Of a DNA stretch of 64,000 nucleotides, positions 35,216 through 43,407 are shown piece after piece. The stretch is taken from NCBI GenBank assembly GCA_903857265.1, contig CAIODZ010000022.1:140337-204336 (forward strand), written 5' to 3'. A model generated the notes under the pieces. It saw only the letters and a list, made by a program, of their open reading frames with translations, made no database searches and was not told the DNA's origin. The stretch comes from an uncultured Phycisphaerales bacterium (GTDB taxonomy: Bacteria > Planctomycetota > Phycisphaerae > Sedimentisphaerales > Anaerobacaceae). Each line of letters opens with the position of its first letter. The first letter of the stretch is position 1. A program made the position numbers and the translations under genes.

Positions 35216-36705
35216 ACGACTTTCTTACAGTGCACCAAATCTCAGGAACACTTGGCCGGATTGATTTAATAGAGGTAGGCCTGGCGATTATCCTTCTTTT
35301 TGTTATTTCCTATATCTTCGGGCGCAAAGAAAAAGATACAAAAGATTTTTTTATCGGCGGACGAAAAGTCCCCTCGATAGTGGCTTGCCTGTCTTTTGTC
35401 GCAACAGAAGTAAGCGCACTGACGATTATCGGCGTGCCCGCAACCGCCTATAGCGAAAATTGGCAGTATCTTCAGTTTTTTATTGGTTCGGCAGCCGCGA
35501 GAATTATGGTGGCGTTTTTGTTCATCCCGGTGTTTTACCAGTACAACTGCACGAGTATTTACGAATTTCTCAGGCATCGTTTCGGACCCCAGACACAGTA
35601 CGCCGGCTCGATTTTCTTTTTTATCACACGTTTGATAGCATCCGGCGTCAGATTATATGCCGCGTGTCTGGGAGTTGGGATAATTCTGGGCTGGCCTTTG
35701 GCGACAACGCTATTGGTGTTTACGATGGTAAGCATCGCCTTCATTGCGTTCGGCGGAATAAAAGCGGTGGTTTGGGCAGGCGCGTATCAGACAACGATTT
35801 TCTTCCTGGCAGGCAGCATGTTATTTATTTATCTTCTGCTTAAAATTCAGGGAGGCCTGTCATCCGCATGGCATATCGCCAATGAGGCGGGCCGGCTGAG
35901 TATCTTCAAATTCGATTTTGACCTCAATAACCCGACGACCTTCTGGGCAGGTACCGCCAACGCGTTTTTCATAGGTCTGGCCATATTCGGAACCGACCAG
36001 GAGTTGATGCAGCGATTGCTTACCGTGAAAACCCGCAGGTCAAGTCAGAAGACAATTATTTCTACCATACTGGTAGGTTTGCCCATTCTATGCTTGTATC
36101 TGGGAATAGGGACATTGCTTTATGTTTTCTACCAGCAAAACCCCAGCGTGCCTGCGCCTGAAAAAACCAAAGAGGTTTTCTCGCACTTCGTAACATATTC
36201 TCTTCCCGTCGGATTAAAAGGATTGATGCTCTCGGCGATTGTATTAGCCAGCATCGATTCGCCGTTAAGCTCGCTGTCTTCGTCGTTTGTAACGGATATC
36301 TATCGACCGCTGATTAAAAAATCCGCGACAGAGGGCCATTATTTGTTCGTTTCCCGGATGGGAGTGGTTACGTTCGGCCTGATACTGGCGATTATCGCTT
36401 TCGCGTGCCAGCCGGTGGAAAACATTCTCTGGTTTGCTTTTGAAATAATGTCTTTGACGGGCGGCGCCACGCTTGGTATTTTCCTGCTGGGCGTATTAAC
36501 AAAACGCAAAGCCAATGTCGGTAATGCAGCAGCAATGATTATAAGCGCATTATCTATGGCGGCCCTTCTGCTGCTGTCTCATGGCGGATACATCAAACTG
36601 GCCTGGAGCTGGCTGATAGTAGCAGGCACGGTGATGACTTTCGTCCTGGGCTATCTGTTCAGCTGCTTCGGGACAAGATTTAATCGCAAAAGCCGGGCGT
36701 TTTAG
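35212..36705 (+). CDS. Sodium:solute symporter (SSS family)
   Basis: The 497-residue protein has about 13 membrane helices. It has the SSS signatures DFFIGGRKVPSIVACLSFVATEVSALTIIG and an Na-site region ASIDSPLSSLSSSFVTD. It is coupled to murQ by ATGA. Other SSS proteins in sugar operons carry sialic acid, glucose or galactose, so it may import anhydro-MurNAc, GlcNAc-anhydro-MurNAc or another cell-wall sugar with sodium. AmpG or AmpG-like genes are not seen here. Substrate is inferred from context only. Confidence 0.85.
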   Translation: MNDFLTVHQISGTLGRIDLIEVGLAIILLFVISYIFGRKEKDTKDFFIGGRKVPSIVACLSFVATEVSALTIIGVPATAYSENWQYLQFFIGSAAARIMVAFLFIPVFYQYNCTSIYEFLRHRFGPQTQYAGSIFFFITRLIASGVRLYAACLGVGIILGWPLATTLLVFTMVSIAFIAFGGIKAVVWAGAYQTTIFFLAGSMLFIYLLLKIQGGLSSAWHIANEAGRLSIFKFDFDLNNPTTFWAGTANAFFIGLAIFGTDQELMQRLLTVKTRRSSQKTIISTILVGLPILCLYLGIGTLLYVFYQQNPSVPAPEKTKEVFSHFVTYSLPVGLKGLMLSAIVLASIDSPLSSLSSSFVTDIYRPLIKKSATEGHYLFVSRMGVVTFGLILAIIAFACQPVENILWFAFEIMSLTGGATLGIFLLGVLTKRKANVGNAAAMIISALSMAALLLLSHGGYIKLAWSWLIVAGTVMTFVLGYLFSCFGTRFNRKSRAF

Positions 36706-36741
36706 AATTATCACCTTGGGGGAGATATCAGATTATTCTGG

Positions 36742-37998
36742 CTACGCTTGCTTATGCGCAATCCTGATTTCTTCGACTATTATTTTCAGGCCCGCTTCGA
36801 CCTTATCAACATCCTGGGCATAGCTTATTCGGATGCACTGCTGTTTGTGCTCCCAGTTGTCTTCGAGTCCGGGGAAAAAGTAATGACCGGGAACTATGAG
36901 AACACCGCGTTTCTTCAGCCGCCGATATAATTCAGCATCGGTAATCTTCAACCCGGGCAGCCAGAGCCATAGGAAGAACGCCCCTTCGGGCTTGTGAATA
37001 TGAAAACCAATCCCGTCGAGCAGTCCGCAAATCTTCGCAACTGCCCATTTTGCCTTGTCCTGGTAATAAGGTCTTATCACTTCTTTACTCAGCCGAACCA
37101 GCTCGCCTGTCCGCACAAGCTCAGTCCCAATCGCGGCGCCGATACTGGCTGTGCTCAAGCTCATCACGGCATTCATCTCCGAGACCATTTCGATAATTTC
37201 TTCGCGAGCGATGACAACACCCGTCCGCGTCGCAGGCAATCCGAACTTCGACAAGCTCATACACACAATCGTGTTTTCATTCCAAAGCGGTTTTGCCTCG
37301 GTGAAGATTATATTCGGAAAAGGTGCGCCGTATGCGTTGTCGATAATCAACGGAATATCTTTGGCTCGCGCAAGCGAATCAAGCTTGGCAACTTCGGCAT
37401 CGGTCAGAACGTTGGCCGTAGGGTTGGTAGGCCTTGAAATACATATCGCACCAATATCCTCACCTACATTAAGCCGGTCAAAATCCACGTGATATTTGAA
37501 AATATGCTCATCGATGTGCTCGATATCAGGCTTATTCGCCACAAATAAACCATCGGTAAAACCTACGTCGCAATAGCCGGTGTATTCGGGAGCAAGCGGA
37601 AGTAAAATTTTCTTTTTTGAGCCATCTTCAAACTCGCCCGCGAAGATATTGAAGAGTATGAAAAACGCCGACTGACTGCCAGCCGTAAGAGCGATATTGC
37701 CCGGCTTGATATTCCACCCACACTCAGTTCGCAATAATTCGCAGATTGCCTCAATAAATTCCCTGTTGCCCTGCGGCGGGTCATAATCTCCGACCGCTTT
37801 TTCGAATGCGCCTTCTTTCGCAAGAAGCCCACTCATACACTGTCGAAAGACCCGGTCCACTTCCGGTATATGTGACGGATTACCCCCTCCGAGCATCAGG
37901 ACATCAACGCCGGCCTTTAGCCCCTCGCCCATATCAACCATTAACTGGCTGATACCAGACCTGCGTTTTATCTTTTGACCAAACCTCGATACTTTCAT
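36742..37998 (-). CDS. avtA: Valine-pyruvate aminotransferase-like PLP enzyme
   Basis: This 418-residue fold-type I aminotransferase is of the AvtA type. It begins GISQLMVDMGEGLKAG and contains MLGGGNPSHIPEV, GDYDPPQGNREFIEAICELL, the PLP-lysine region MSLSKFGLPATRTGVVIA and a C-terminal QQCIRISYAQ. AvtA makes valine or alanine from pyruvate. It lies 11 nt after tyrS, so both are co-transcribed from a promoter upstream of tyrS. There is no good ribosome binding site, suggesting translational coupling. Preference for valine versus alanine cannot be decided. Confidence 0.85.
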   Translation of the reverse strand: MKVSRFGQKIKRRSGISQLMVDMGEGLKAGVDVLMLGGGNPSHIPEVDRVFRQCMSGLLAKEGAFEKAVGDYDPPQGNREFIEAICELLRTECGWNIKPGNIALTAGSQSAFFILFNIFAGEFEDGSKKKILLPLAPEYTGYCDVGFTDGLFVANKPDIEHIDEHIFKYHVDFDRLNVGEDIGAICISRPTNPTANVLTDAEVAKLDSLARAKDIPLIIDNAYGAPFPNIIFTEAKPLWNENTIVCMSLSKFGLPATRTGVVIAREEIIEMVSEMNAVMSLSTASIGAAIGTELVRTGELVRLSKEVIRPYYQDKAKWAVAKICGLLDGIGFHIHKPEGAFFLWLWLPGLKITDAELYRRLKKRGVLIVPGHYFFPGLEDNWEHKQQCIRISYAQDVDKVEAGLKIIVEEIRIAHKQA

Positions 37999-38009
37999 TT
38001 CGCCGAAGT

Positions 38010-39212
38010 TTAATTCACTTTAATTTTTGCGAATTTGCGTTTGCCGACCTGTATCGTCATCCCGTTTGCGGGAGTGATTTGAGCATTCGGGTCAGTAACT
38101 TTCTGCCCATCAATAGTTACGGCCGATTGCGAGCACATACGCTTGGCGTCGCCGCCTGTTTCGACTAATTTGCAGGCAAGTAACAATTGCTTAACCGAAA
38201 TCGGCTCAGCAGGTAACTTGAATTCAGGCATCTCATCAGGCAGTTGCTTTTGAGCAAAGACCTTCTCAAATTGTTCCGCAGCCGAATCCGCAGCTGCTGC
38301 ATCGTAAAACTGGGAGATAATCGCCTTTGCGAGCAGAACTTTCGCCTCTTTGGGATGTGTCTTTTGCGAATTAGTCAGCTCAGCGATTTTCTCAGCGGGC
38401 AGGTCGGTAAGCAGCGTAAAGTAATTTGCCATCATATCATCAGATATGCTCATCACCTTGCCGAACATATCTTTGGGCTCATCTGTTACGCCTATGTAAT
38501 TACCCTTCGATTTGCTCATCTTCTCTTTGCCGTCTAAGCCGACGAGAATGGGACAGGTAATAACAATCTGCGGGGACTGATTATTGACTCGCTGAAGGTC
38601 TCTGCCCACGAGATTATTGAAGGTCTGGTCTGTGCCGCCGAGTTCGACATCGCTTTTTATGGCAACCGAATCATAGCCCTGCATAAGCGGATACAAAAAT
38701 TCGTGGACGCCTATCGCGTCGCCCTTCTTATAACGAATCTCAAACGTATCGCGTTCGAGCATACGCGCAACGGTCATATTGCCGGCAAGTTTAATTATGT
38801 CGGCAAGATGAAGGGACGCGAGCCATTCGGAGTTATGCCGAACCTCAAGTTTGTCGGAGGAAGTATCGAGAATTTTGCCCGCCTGTTCGAAATATGTCTT
38901 TGCGTTTTTATCGATTTGCTCGGGCGAAAGCATCGGACGGGTAGTGTTCTGGCCCGTGGGGTCGCCAATGCGGGCGGTATAATCGCCGATAATCAACACG
39001 GCTTTGTGGCCCATGTCCTGGAACTGGCGCATCTTGCGAAGCACAACGGTATGACCCAGGTGAATATCGGGGCTTGTGGGGTCAAGGCCAAGCTTTACTC
39101 GGAGTTGGCGTTTATCTTTGGCGGCATTAGCGAGCTTTTCAGCCAATTCGGCCTCGGTGAAAATCTCAGCCGTGCCGCGTTTGAGTAATTTCAACTGTTC
39201 CGGAATCTGCAT
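38010..39212 (-). CDS. tyrS: Tyrosyl-tRNA synthetase
   Basis: The 400-residue class I synthetase has HLGHTVVLRKM (HIGH signature) near residue 52 and KMSKSKGNYIG (KMSKS) near 233, with a C-terminal S4-like RNA-binding domain ending GMTIQVGKRKFAKIK. The tyrosine pocket motif GGTDQTFNNLVGRDLQ is present. It is the TyrZ/TyrS type common in anaerobes. A GAGGA element lies about 11 nt before the ATG. A promoter TTGCAA/TATAAT is found at 39269-39297. Confidence 0.96.
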   Translation of the reverse strand: MQIPEQLKLLKRGTAEIFTEAELAEKLANAAKDKRQLRVKLGLDPTSPDIHLGHTVVLRKMRQFQDMGHKAVLIIGDYTARIGDPTGQNTTRPMLSPEQIDKNAKTYFEQAGKILDTSSDKLEVRHNSEWLASLHLADIIKLAGNMTVARMLERDTFEIRYKKGDAIGVHEFLYPLMQGYDSVAIKSDVELGGTDQTFNNLVGRDLQRVNNQSPQIVITCPILVGLDGKEKMSKSKGNYIGVTDEPKDMFGKVMSISDDMMANYFTLLTDLPAEKIAELTNSQKTHPKEAKVLLAKAIISQFYDAAAADSAAEQFEKVFAQKQLPDEMPEFKLPAEPISVKQLLLACKLVETGGDAKRMCSQSAVTIDGQKVTDPNAQITPANGMTIQVGKRKFAKIKVN

Positions 39213-39268
39213 CGCAAAAAATCCTCATAAAAATCAATAAATTCGCCGTCGGCGAACAAGATGGGGCG

Positions 39269-39297
39269 ATTATACGCCTGCCTGAGGGGATTTGCAA
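39269..39297 (-). promoter_or_regulatory. Promoter of tyrS-avtA
   Basis: TTGCAA (39292-39297), 17 bp, TATAAT (39269-39274) on the minus strand. The leader is about 50 nt. I see no T-box, which would in any case be rare in this phylum. Confidence 0.65.
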
Positions 39298-39383
39298 CGC
39301 CTATACCTGTTATGACTGACCGCCGCCTGAAACGCTGGCCGACCTGAGCAAAACATCTGGCCCGAAATGAAACGGCATATAAT

Positions 39384-40367
39384 TTACGTCCCACTCAGGT
39401 ATGCGCCCTGCGCAAGATATTGTGTAACATAATCCATGACAGATTCTTCAAGAGAGGTGATTTGCTTTTCGTAGCCGATGTTTCGGAGTTTGGTAATGTC
39501 GGCCTCTGTGAAATATTGGTACTGATTGCGGACAGAGTCGGGCATATCGATGTATTCGATATTCGGCTTTTTGCCCATCGCGGCGAATACCGCCTTCGCC
39601 AAATCATTCCAGGAACGAGCGACGCCTGCGCCAAGATTGTATATGCCGGATGTATCAGGGTTATCATAAAAGAAAAGCGTCATATCAACCGCGTCTTTGA
39701 CATAGAGGAAGTCGCGTTTCTGCTCGCCGTCCTTGTAATCGGGCCTGTGAGATTTGAAGAGACGCACCTTGCCGGTTGTGTTTATCTGCTCGAAGGCCTT
39801 GAGGGCAAAACTTCGCATATCGGCTTTGTGATATTCGTTTGGCCCGAAGACGTTGAAGTATTTTAGCCCCACGATTTTTCCGAGCAGCCCGTTCCTCTTT
39901 GCCCAGAGGTCAAATAACTGTTTCGAATAGCCATAAGGGTTGAGGGGTTTGAGCGTTTCGATTTTATCTTCATCGTCGACAAAGCCGTTTTCTCTGTCAC
40001 CGTATGTGGCGGCGCTGGAGGCGTAAATGAATCGAATTCCCTCCTCGGTCGTCCACTGGGCAAGTTGTCTGGTGTATTCGAAATTGTTCTCCATAAGGAA
40101 TGACACATCTGTCTCGGTAGTCGATGAGCAGGCGCCAAGGTGAAAGACGGCATCCGCGGAGAAGCTGACCACGTCTTCGGCCACCATTTCAAGGAATTCT
40201 TCTTTGTCCAGGTAGTCGGCAAAACGCAGGTTGACAAGGTTTTTCCACCGCTGGTCGTTGCCGAGCCGGTCAACAACAAGAATATCGTCGATACCGCGTT
40301 TATTCAAAGCCGCGATTAACGCTGAGCCGATAAAGCCCGCACCGCCTGTTACGATTATCATTGGCAA
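39384..40367 (-). CDS. hldD: ADP-L-glycero-D-manno-heptose 6-epimerase
   Basis: HldD epimerises ADP-D-glycero-D-manno-heptose in LPS inner-core synthesis. The 327-residue extended SDR has the NAD-binding VTGGAGFIGSALIAALN at the N-terminus, FHLGACSSTTETD, FIYASSAATYGD and the YGYSKQLFDLWA catalytic Tyr-Lys motif. The C-terminal sugar domain is complete. Its presence supports an outer membrane with heptose-containing glycans. GGAAAGGG precedes the ATG and a consensus promoter lies at 40405-40433. No other heptose gene is in this window. Confidence 0.93.
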   Translation of the reverse strand: MPMIIVTGGAGFIGSALIAALNKRGIDDILVVDRLGNDQRWKNLVNLRFADYLDKEEFLEMVAEDVVSFSADAVFHLGACSSTTETDVSFLMENNFEYTRQLAQWTTEEGIRFIYASSAATYGDRENGFVDDEDKIETLKPLNPYGYSKQLFDLWAKRNGLLGKIVGLKYFNVFGPNEYHKADMRSFALKAFEQINTTGKVRLFKSHRPDYKDGEQKRDFLYVKDAVDMTLFFYDNPDTSGIYNLGAGVARSWNDLAKAVFAAMGKKPNIEYIDMPDSVRNQYQYFTEADITKLRNIGYEKQITSLEESVMDYVTQYLAQGAYLSGT

Positions 40368-40404
40368 TCCCTTTCCAGTTTAACTAATGGTTCTTTAGGC
40401 GATA

Positions 40405-40433
40405 AGCTTAAATCGGGAGCCGCGAAGTGTCAA
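40405..40433 (-). promoter_or_regulatory. Promoter of hldD
   Basis: TTGACA (40428-40433), 17 bp, TAAGCT (40405-40410) on the minus strand, with about 35 nt to the ATG. Confidence 0.7.
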
Positions 40434-40461
40434 TCCTTGAGAAATGGAGAAATGAGCGCAT

Positions 40462-40486
40462 AAAAAAACCGCTCACCAAGAGCGGT
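40462..40486 (-). terminator. Intrinsic terminator downstream of the aldo/keto reductase operon
   Basis: Reading leftward, ACCGCTC and GAGCGGT form a 7-bp stem (40468-40486), followed by TTTTTTT. It ends leftward transcripts from the aldo/keto reductase pair and insulates hldD. Confidence 0.85.
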
Positions 40487-40816
40487 CGGAGAAAAGTCGA
40501 CAAAGATTTTACTACTTTCAACACAAAGCGATATACGTCGCGATTGTAAGGATAAGTATCCTTCTTTTATTAACTGTGAAAGGATACCACACGTTGTAAT
40601 AAAACCTTCTCATCACACCAACTTCGCCGAAGCCAAAACCTTAACACCACTACCTCTCTACTGTTGTATTGTAATCCAAGGGATAATCAGAACCAAATAA
40701 AAAATGGATGGCCAGTCATAAGTGCTGTATTAAAAGGAGGTTACGATTTAGTAAATGACAATATTTTTTCGGATGCCCATGGGTACTAAGCGGCCCAAAA
40801 TCAGAGTTTTTACTAA
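40487..40816. other. Intergenic region with a palindrome
   Basis: No gene is evident. The palindrome AAGGATA-AG-TATCCTT lies at 40548-40563 and a further AAGGATA half about 20 nt on. On the plus strand AAAGGAGG at about 40734 stands 13 nt before a 28-codon frame starting at 40756 that overlaps the end of the aldo/keto reductase gene. The spacing is long, so I do not call it a gene. Confidence 0.4.
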
Positions 40817-42061
40817 TCAGGCAAGTGTGCGTATTGCCTGACTCATAAGCCGGGCAACAGGCAATCTTTGCGGACATCGCGACTCCGCCGCGGAGTAATC
40901 AACCGTGAGTATTTTGTCGCGCGTCTGCTGCGGGATGTCCGCGAAAAGCTGACGGGCGGTTTGGGTATCGCCGAAGCTGTTATAATACATAAGATATCGC
41001 ATAATGTCGCTGACAGGAACGCCGGCAGCAACTGAATCGCAGATATTCGCGCAACCGGCGCAATAGCCGGAGCAGGTCTCGGCTGCGTAGTTTTCAAGCA
41101 CTTCTTTATCAAGCTGCGTCAGCTTCTTTTTATCCAACGCGGCAGCGACGTTCTGTCGCAAGTGCTCTGTGTTTTCTCTACCGACACAGGCGGCTGTAAC
41201 GCGTTTGTCATCGAGAACAAATTTTAGTTTGGCCTGCCCTTCGGTGAATCCTTTTGCCGAGAAGTGCTCCATTAGTTTTTTGTCGTTATCGCTCTCAACT
41301 TTTTGCGCCTGTGTCTTCATTGCGATTATGCCTATACCAGCATCGTAGCAGGCCTGGACGGCGTCAACGAGCTTCTGGTTCTGCATAACCCGGAAATTAT
41401 ATATCGGCATCACCGCGTCAATCCAGTCCAGCTTGGATGCCCCCATAAGACAACCAGCCACGTTGGCGTGAGTGCTGAAGCCGAAGTATTTGATGGCCTT
41501 TCGCTCTTTGGCCTTCTCGGCCCATTTCTTCATTTCATCATTTAACTGTGCGGGACTACTCAGACCGTGGACTCCGAAATACAGGTCGATGTAATCGGTC
41601 TTCATCCGCCCCATACTTGCCTGAAGGTGCTTTTCGACGTCTTCGACGTTCTTGGCGAATGATGCCTTGGTCATCAGGAACAGCTTTTTGCGCACGTCAG
41701 GTTTTTTTTCGATGAATTTTCCAATACCAAGCTCGCTGTTGCCGTTCTCATACATAGAAGAGGTGTCCCATGAAGTAACACCCAAGTCGATGGCTTTGCG
41801 CAGAATAATCTGGTTATCGACTGCGTTAAAGGCAACGCCTAACGCAAGACAGGGGATTTCAACACCGGTTTTGCCGAGTTTTCGTTTTGGCAATTCAAGC
41901 GGTTGGATCGATTGTTCTTTTAGCCCATTGGGTTCGTTCGAATCCGTCTGCGGTGAGCTTGTCGAAGAGGTCGAACCCGCTAAAACTTTCGAACCGATAA
42001 CCGAACCTATACCGGCAGCGCCGGCAAATTTAAGGAATCCGCGTCTGCTGACTTCACTCAT
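40817..42061 (-). CDS. Tat-exported aldo/keto reductase with Fe-S-type cysteine tail, copy 2
   Basis: The 414-residue protein has a near-perfect twin-arginine signal (SRRGFLKFAGAAGIGS), a Ser/Thr/Pro linker and an aldo/keto reductase domain (RKLGKTGVEIPCLALGVAFN, SWDTSSMYENGNSELGIGKF). The C-terminal tail has CSGYCAGCANIC, a CxxxCxxCxxxC spacing suggesting a [4Fe-4S] cluster, as in the family's dicluster-tail group. It would be exported folded by TatAC (52933-54002). It follows a close paralogue and is probably co-transcribed with it. The substrate is unknown. Confidence 0.85.
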   Translation of the reverse strand: MSEVSRRGFLKFAGAAGIGSVIGSKVLAGSTSSTSSPQTDSNEPNGLKEQSIQPLELPKRKLGKTGVEIPCLALGVAFNAVDNQIILRKAIDLGVTSWDTSSMYENGNSELGIGKFIEKKPDVRKKLFLMTKASFAKNVEDVEKHLQASMGRMKTDYIDLYFGVHGLSSPAQLNDEMKKWAEKAKERKAIKYFGFSTHANVAGCLMGASKLDWIDAVMPIYNFRVMQNQKLVDAVQACYDAGIGIIAMKTQAQKVESDNDKKLMEHFSAKGFTEGQAKLKFVLDDKRVTAACVGRENTEHLRQNVAAALDKKKLTQLDKEVLENYAAETCSGYCAGCANICDSVAAGVPVSDIMRYLMYYNSFGDTQTARQLFADIPQQTRDKILTVDYSAAESRCPQRLPVARLMSQAIRTLA

Positions 42062-42087
42062 TCAATTCTCCTCGCGTAAATAGCTAA

Positions 42088-43305
42088 TCAGGCAAGTTTT
42101 TCGACGGCTTCCCGGACAAGCCGGGCAATCGGCATATGCTGCGGGCAACGTTGTTCCGCGAGCCGATAATCGGTCGTCAATAACCTCGCCCTTACATCGG
42201 CGGGTATAGCAGCGAACGTTTGTTTCGCCAGTTGTGTGTCACCGTAGCTGTTGTGATACATAAGCGACCGCATGACATCATTGATATTTGACACACCGGA
42301 GGCAGCATCGCAGATATGGGAGCAGCCGGCACAATAACCGGAGCACGTTGCGTTTGCGTATTCGGCAAGAGCGTCTTTGTCGTCCTGCGCCAGTTTTGTC
42401 TTGTCGAGCATCGCGGCGACGTTTTCATTGATAAAAGCAACGCTGTTCATACCGACTGTAACAGCGGCAATTCTCTCATCTTCCATAACGGCCTTTATCT
42501 TCGCCTGGCCCTCGGTGAAACCCTTCGCTGAAAAATGCTCAATCAATTTCTTGTCCTCATCGGTCTCGACGTTTACGCTCTTCTGGGTCTTCATTGCAGT
42601 AAGCGCTATTCCCGCTTTATAGCAGGCATCAATCGCCTTTTGCATCATGGGGTCTTTAGTCAGACGGAAGTTATACGTTGTCAAAATAGCGTCAACCCAG
42701 CCAAGTTTTGATGCCTCTAACAGATTTTTCGCCATATTGCTGTGCGTGCTAAAGCCGAAATATTTTATCAGGCCCTTTTTCTTTGCGTTTTCTGCCCAGG
42801 GCTTGAGGTCTTCTGTAAGCTGCGAAATATTATCGAGAACGTGAACGCCGTAGTACACATCAATGTAATCGGTATTCATTCTTTTTAACGATTCCTGGAG
42901 CCGGCCTTCGACTTCCGCTGCTCCCTTGGCGTGCGAGGCCTTGGTCGCGATAAACAGTTTCTTTCGCATCTCAGGTCTGCCAGCCAGGAACTTGCCAATG
43001 CACAGTTCACTGTTGCCGTTGGTGTAGCCAGAAGCGGTATCCCAGTAGGTTACACCCCATTTCAGAGAGCTTGTAAGAATAACCTGGTTATCGATAAGCT
43101 GTATGGCGCCGAGAGACAACGCCGACACATCCGGTCCCGCCTTGCCGAATTTTCGCGTGGGGACCTGTGGGGTTTCACTCTGCTGTTTCCCAGCGGCTGT
43201 ATTCGGCTCATTTGAATCCGCTTTTGCTTTCGACGCCAAAACGGAACCTAAACCCGCCACTCCGATTGTCTTCAAAAAATTCCTTCTGTTAAATTCGCTG
43301 CTCAT
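42088..43305 (-). CDS. Tat-exported aldo/keto reductase with Fe-S-type cysteine tail, copy 1
   Basis: The 405-residue paralogue of the downstream protein has the twin-arginine signal NRRNFLKTIGVAGLGS, the AKR domain (RKFGKAGPDVSALSLGAIQL, YWDTASGYTNGNSELCIGKF) and the tail CSGYCAGCSHIC. The KTAK-like catalytic Lys and Tyr are not pinpointed here. A ribosome binding site GGAGAG lies about 8 nt before the ATG. Retention of every motif in both copies suggests two active enzymes with different substrates. Confidence 0.85.
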   Translation of the reverse strand: MSSEFNRRNFLKTIGVAGLGSVLASKAKADSNEPNTAAGKQQSETPQVPTRKFGKAGPDVSALSLGAIQLIDNQVILTSSLKWGVTYWDTASGYTNGNSELCIGKFLAGRPEMRKKLFIATKASHAKGAAEVEGRLQESLKRMNTDYIDVYYGVHVLDNISQLTEDLKPWAENAKKKGLIKYFGFSTHSNMAKNLLEASKLGWVDAILTTYNFRLTKDPMMQKAIDACYKAGIALTAMKTQKSVNVETDEDKKLIEHFSAKGFTEGQAKIKAVMEDERIAAVTVGMNSVAFINENVAAMLDKTKLAQDDKDALAEYANATCSGYCAGCSHICDAASGVSNINDVMRSLMYHNSYGDTQLAKQTFAAIPADVRARLLTTDYRLAEQRCPQHMPIARLVREAVEKLA

Positions 43306-43407
43306 TGATAACTCTCCATAAGAAACTCATTTTTCGTTCATGTTATAAAGACAGGTTCAACTATTATCTACCTTCGTCAATTCCATTCTGTTCACTCTGT
43401 TCTGCTA

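Noticed and set aside
40756..40842. 28-codon plus-strand frame after an AAAGGAGG
   Set aside because: The SD-to-ATG distance is 13 nt and it runs antisense into the aldo/keto reductase gene; no second copy supports it.
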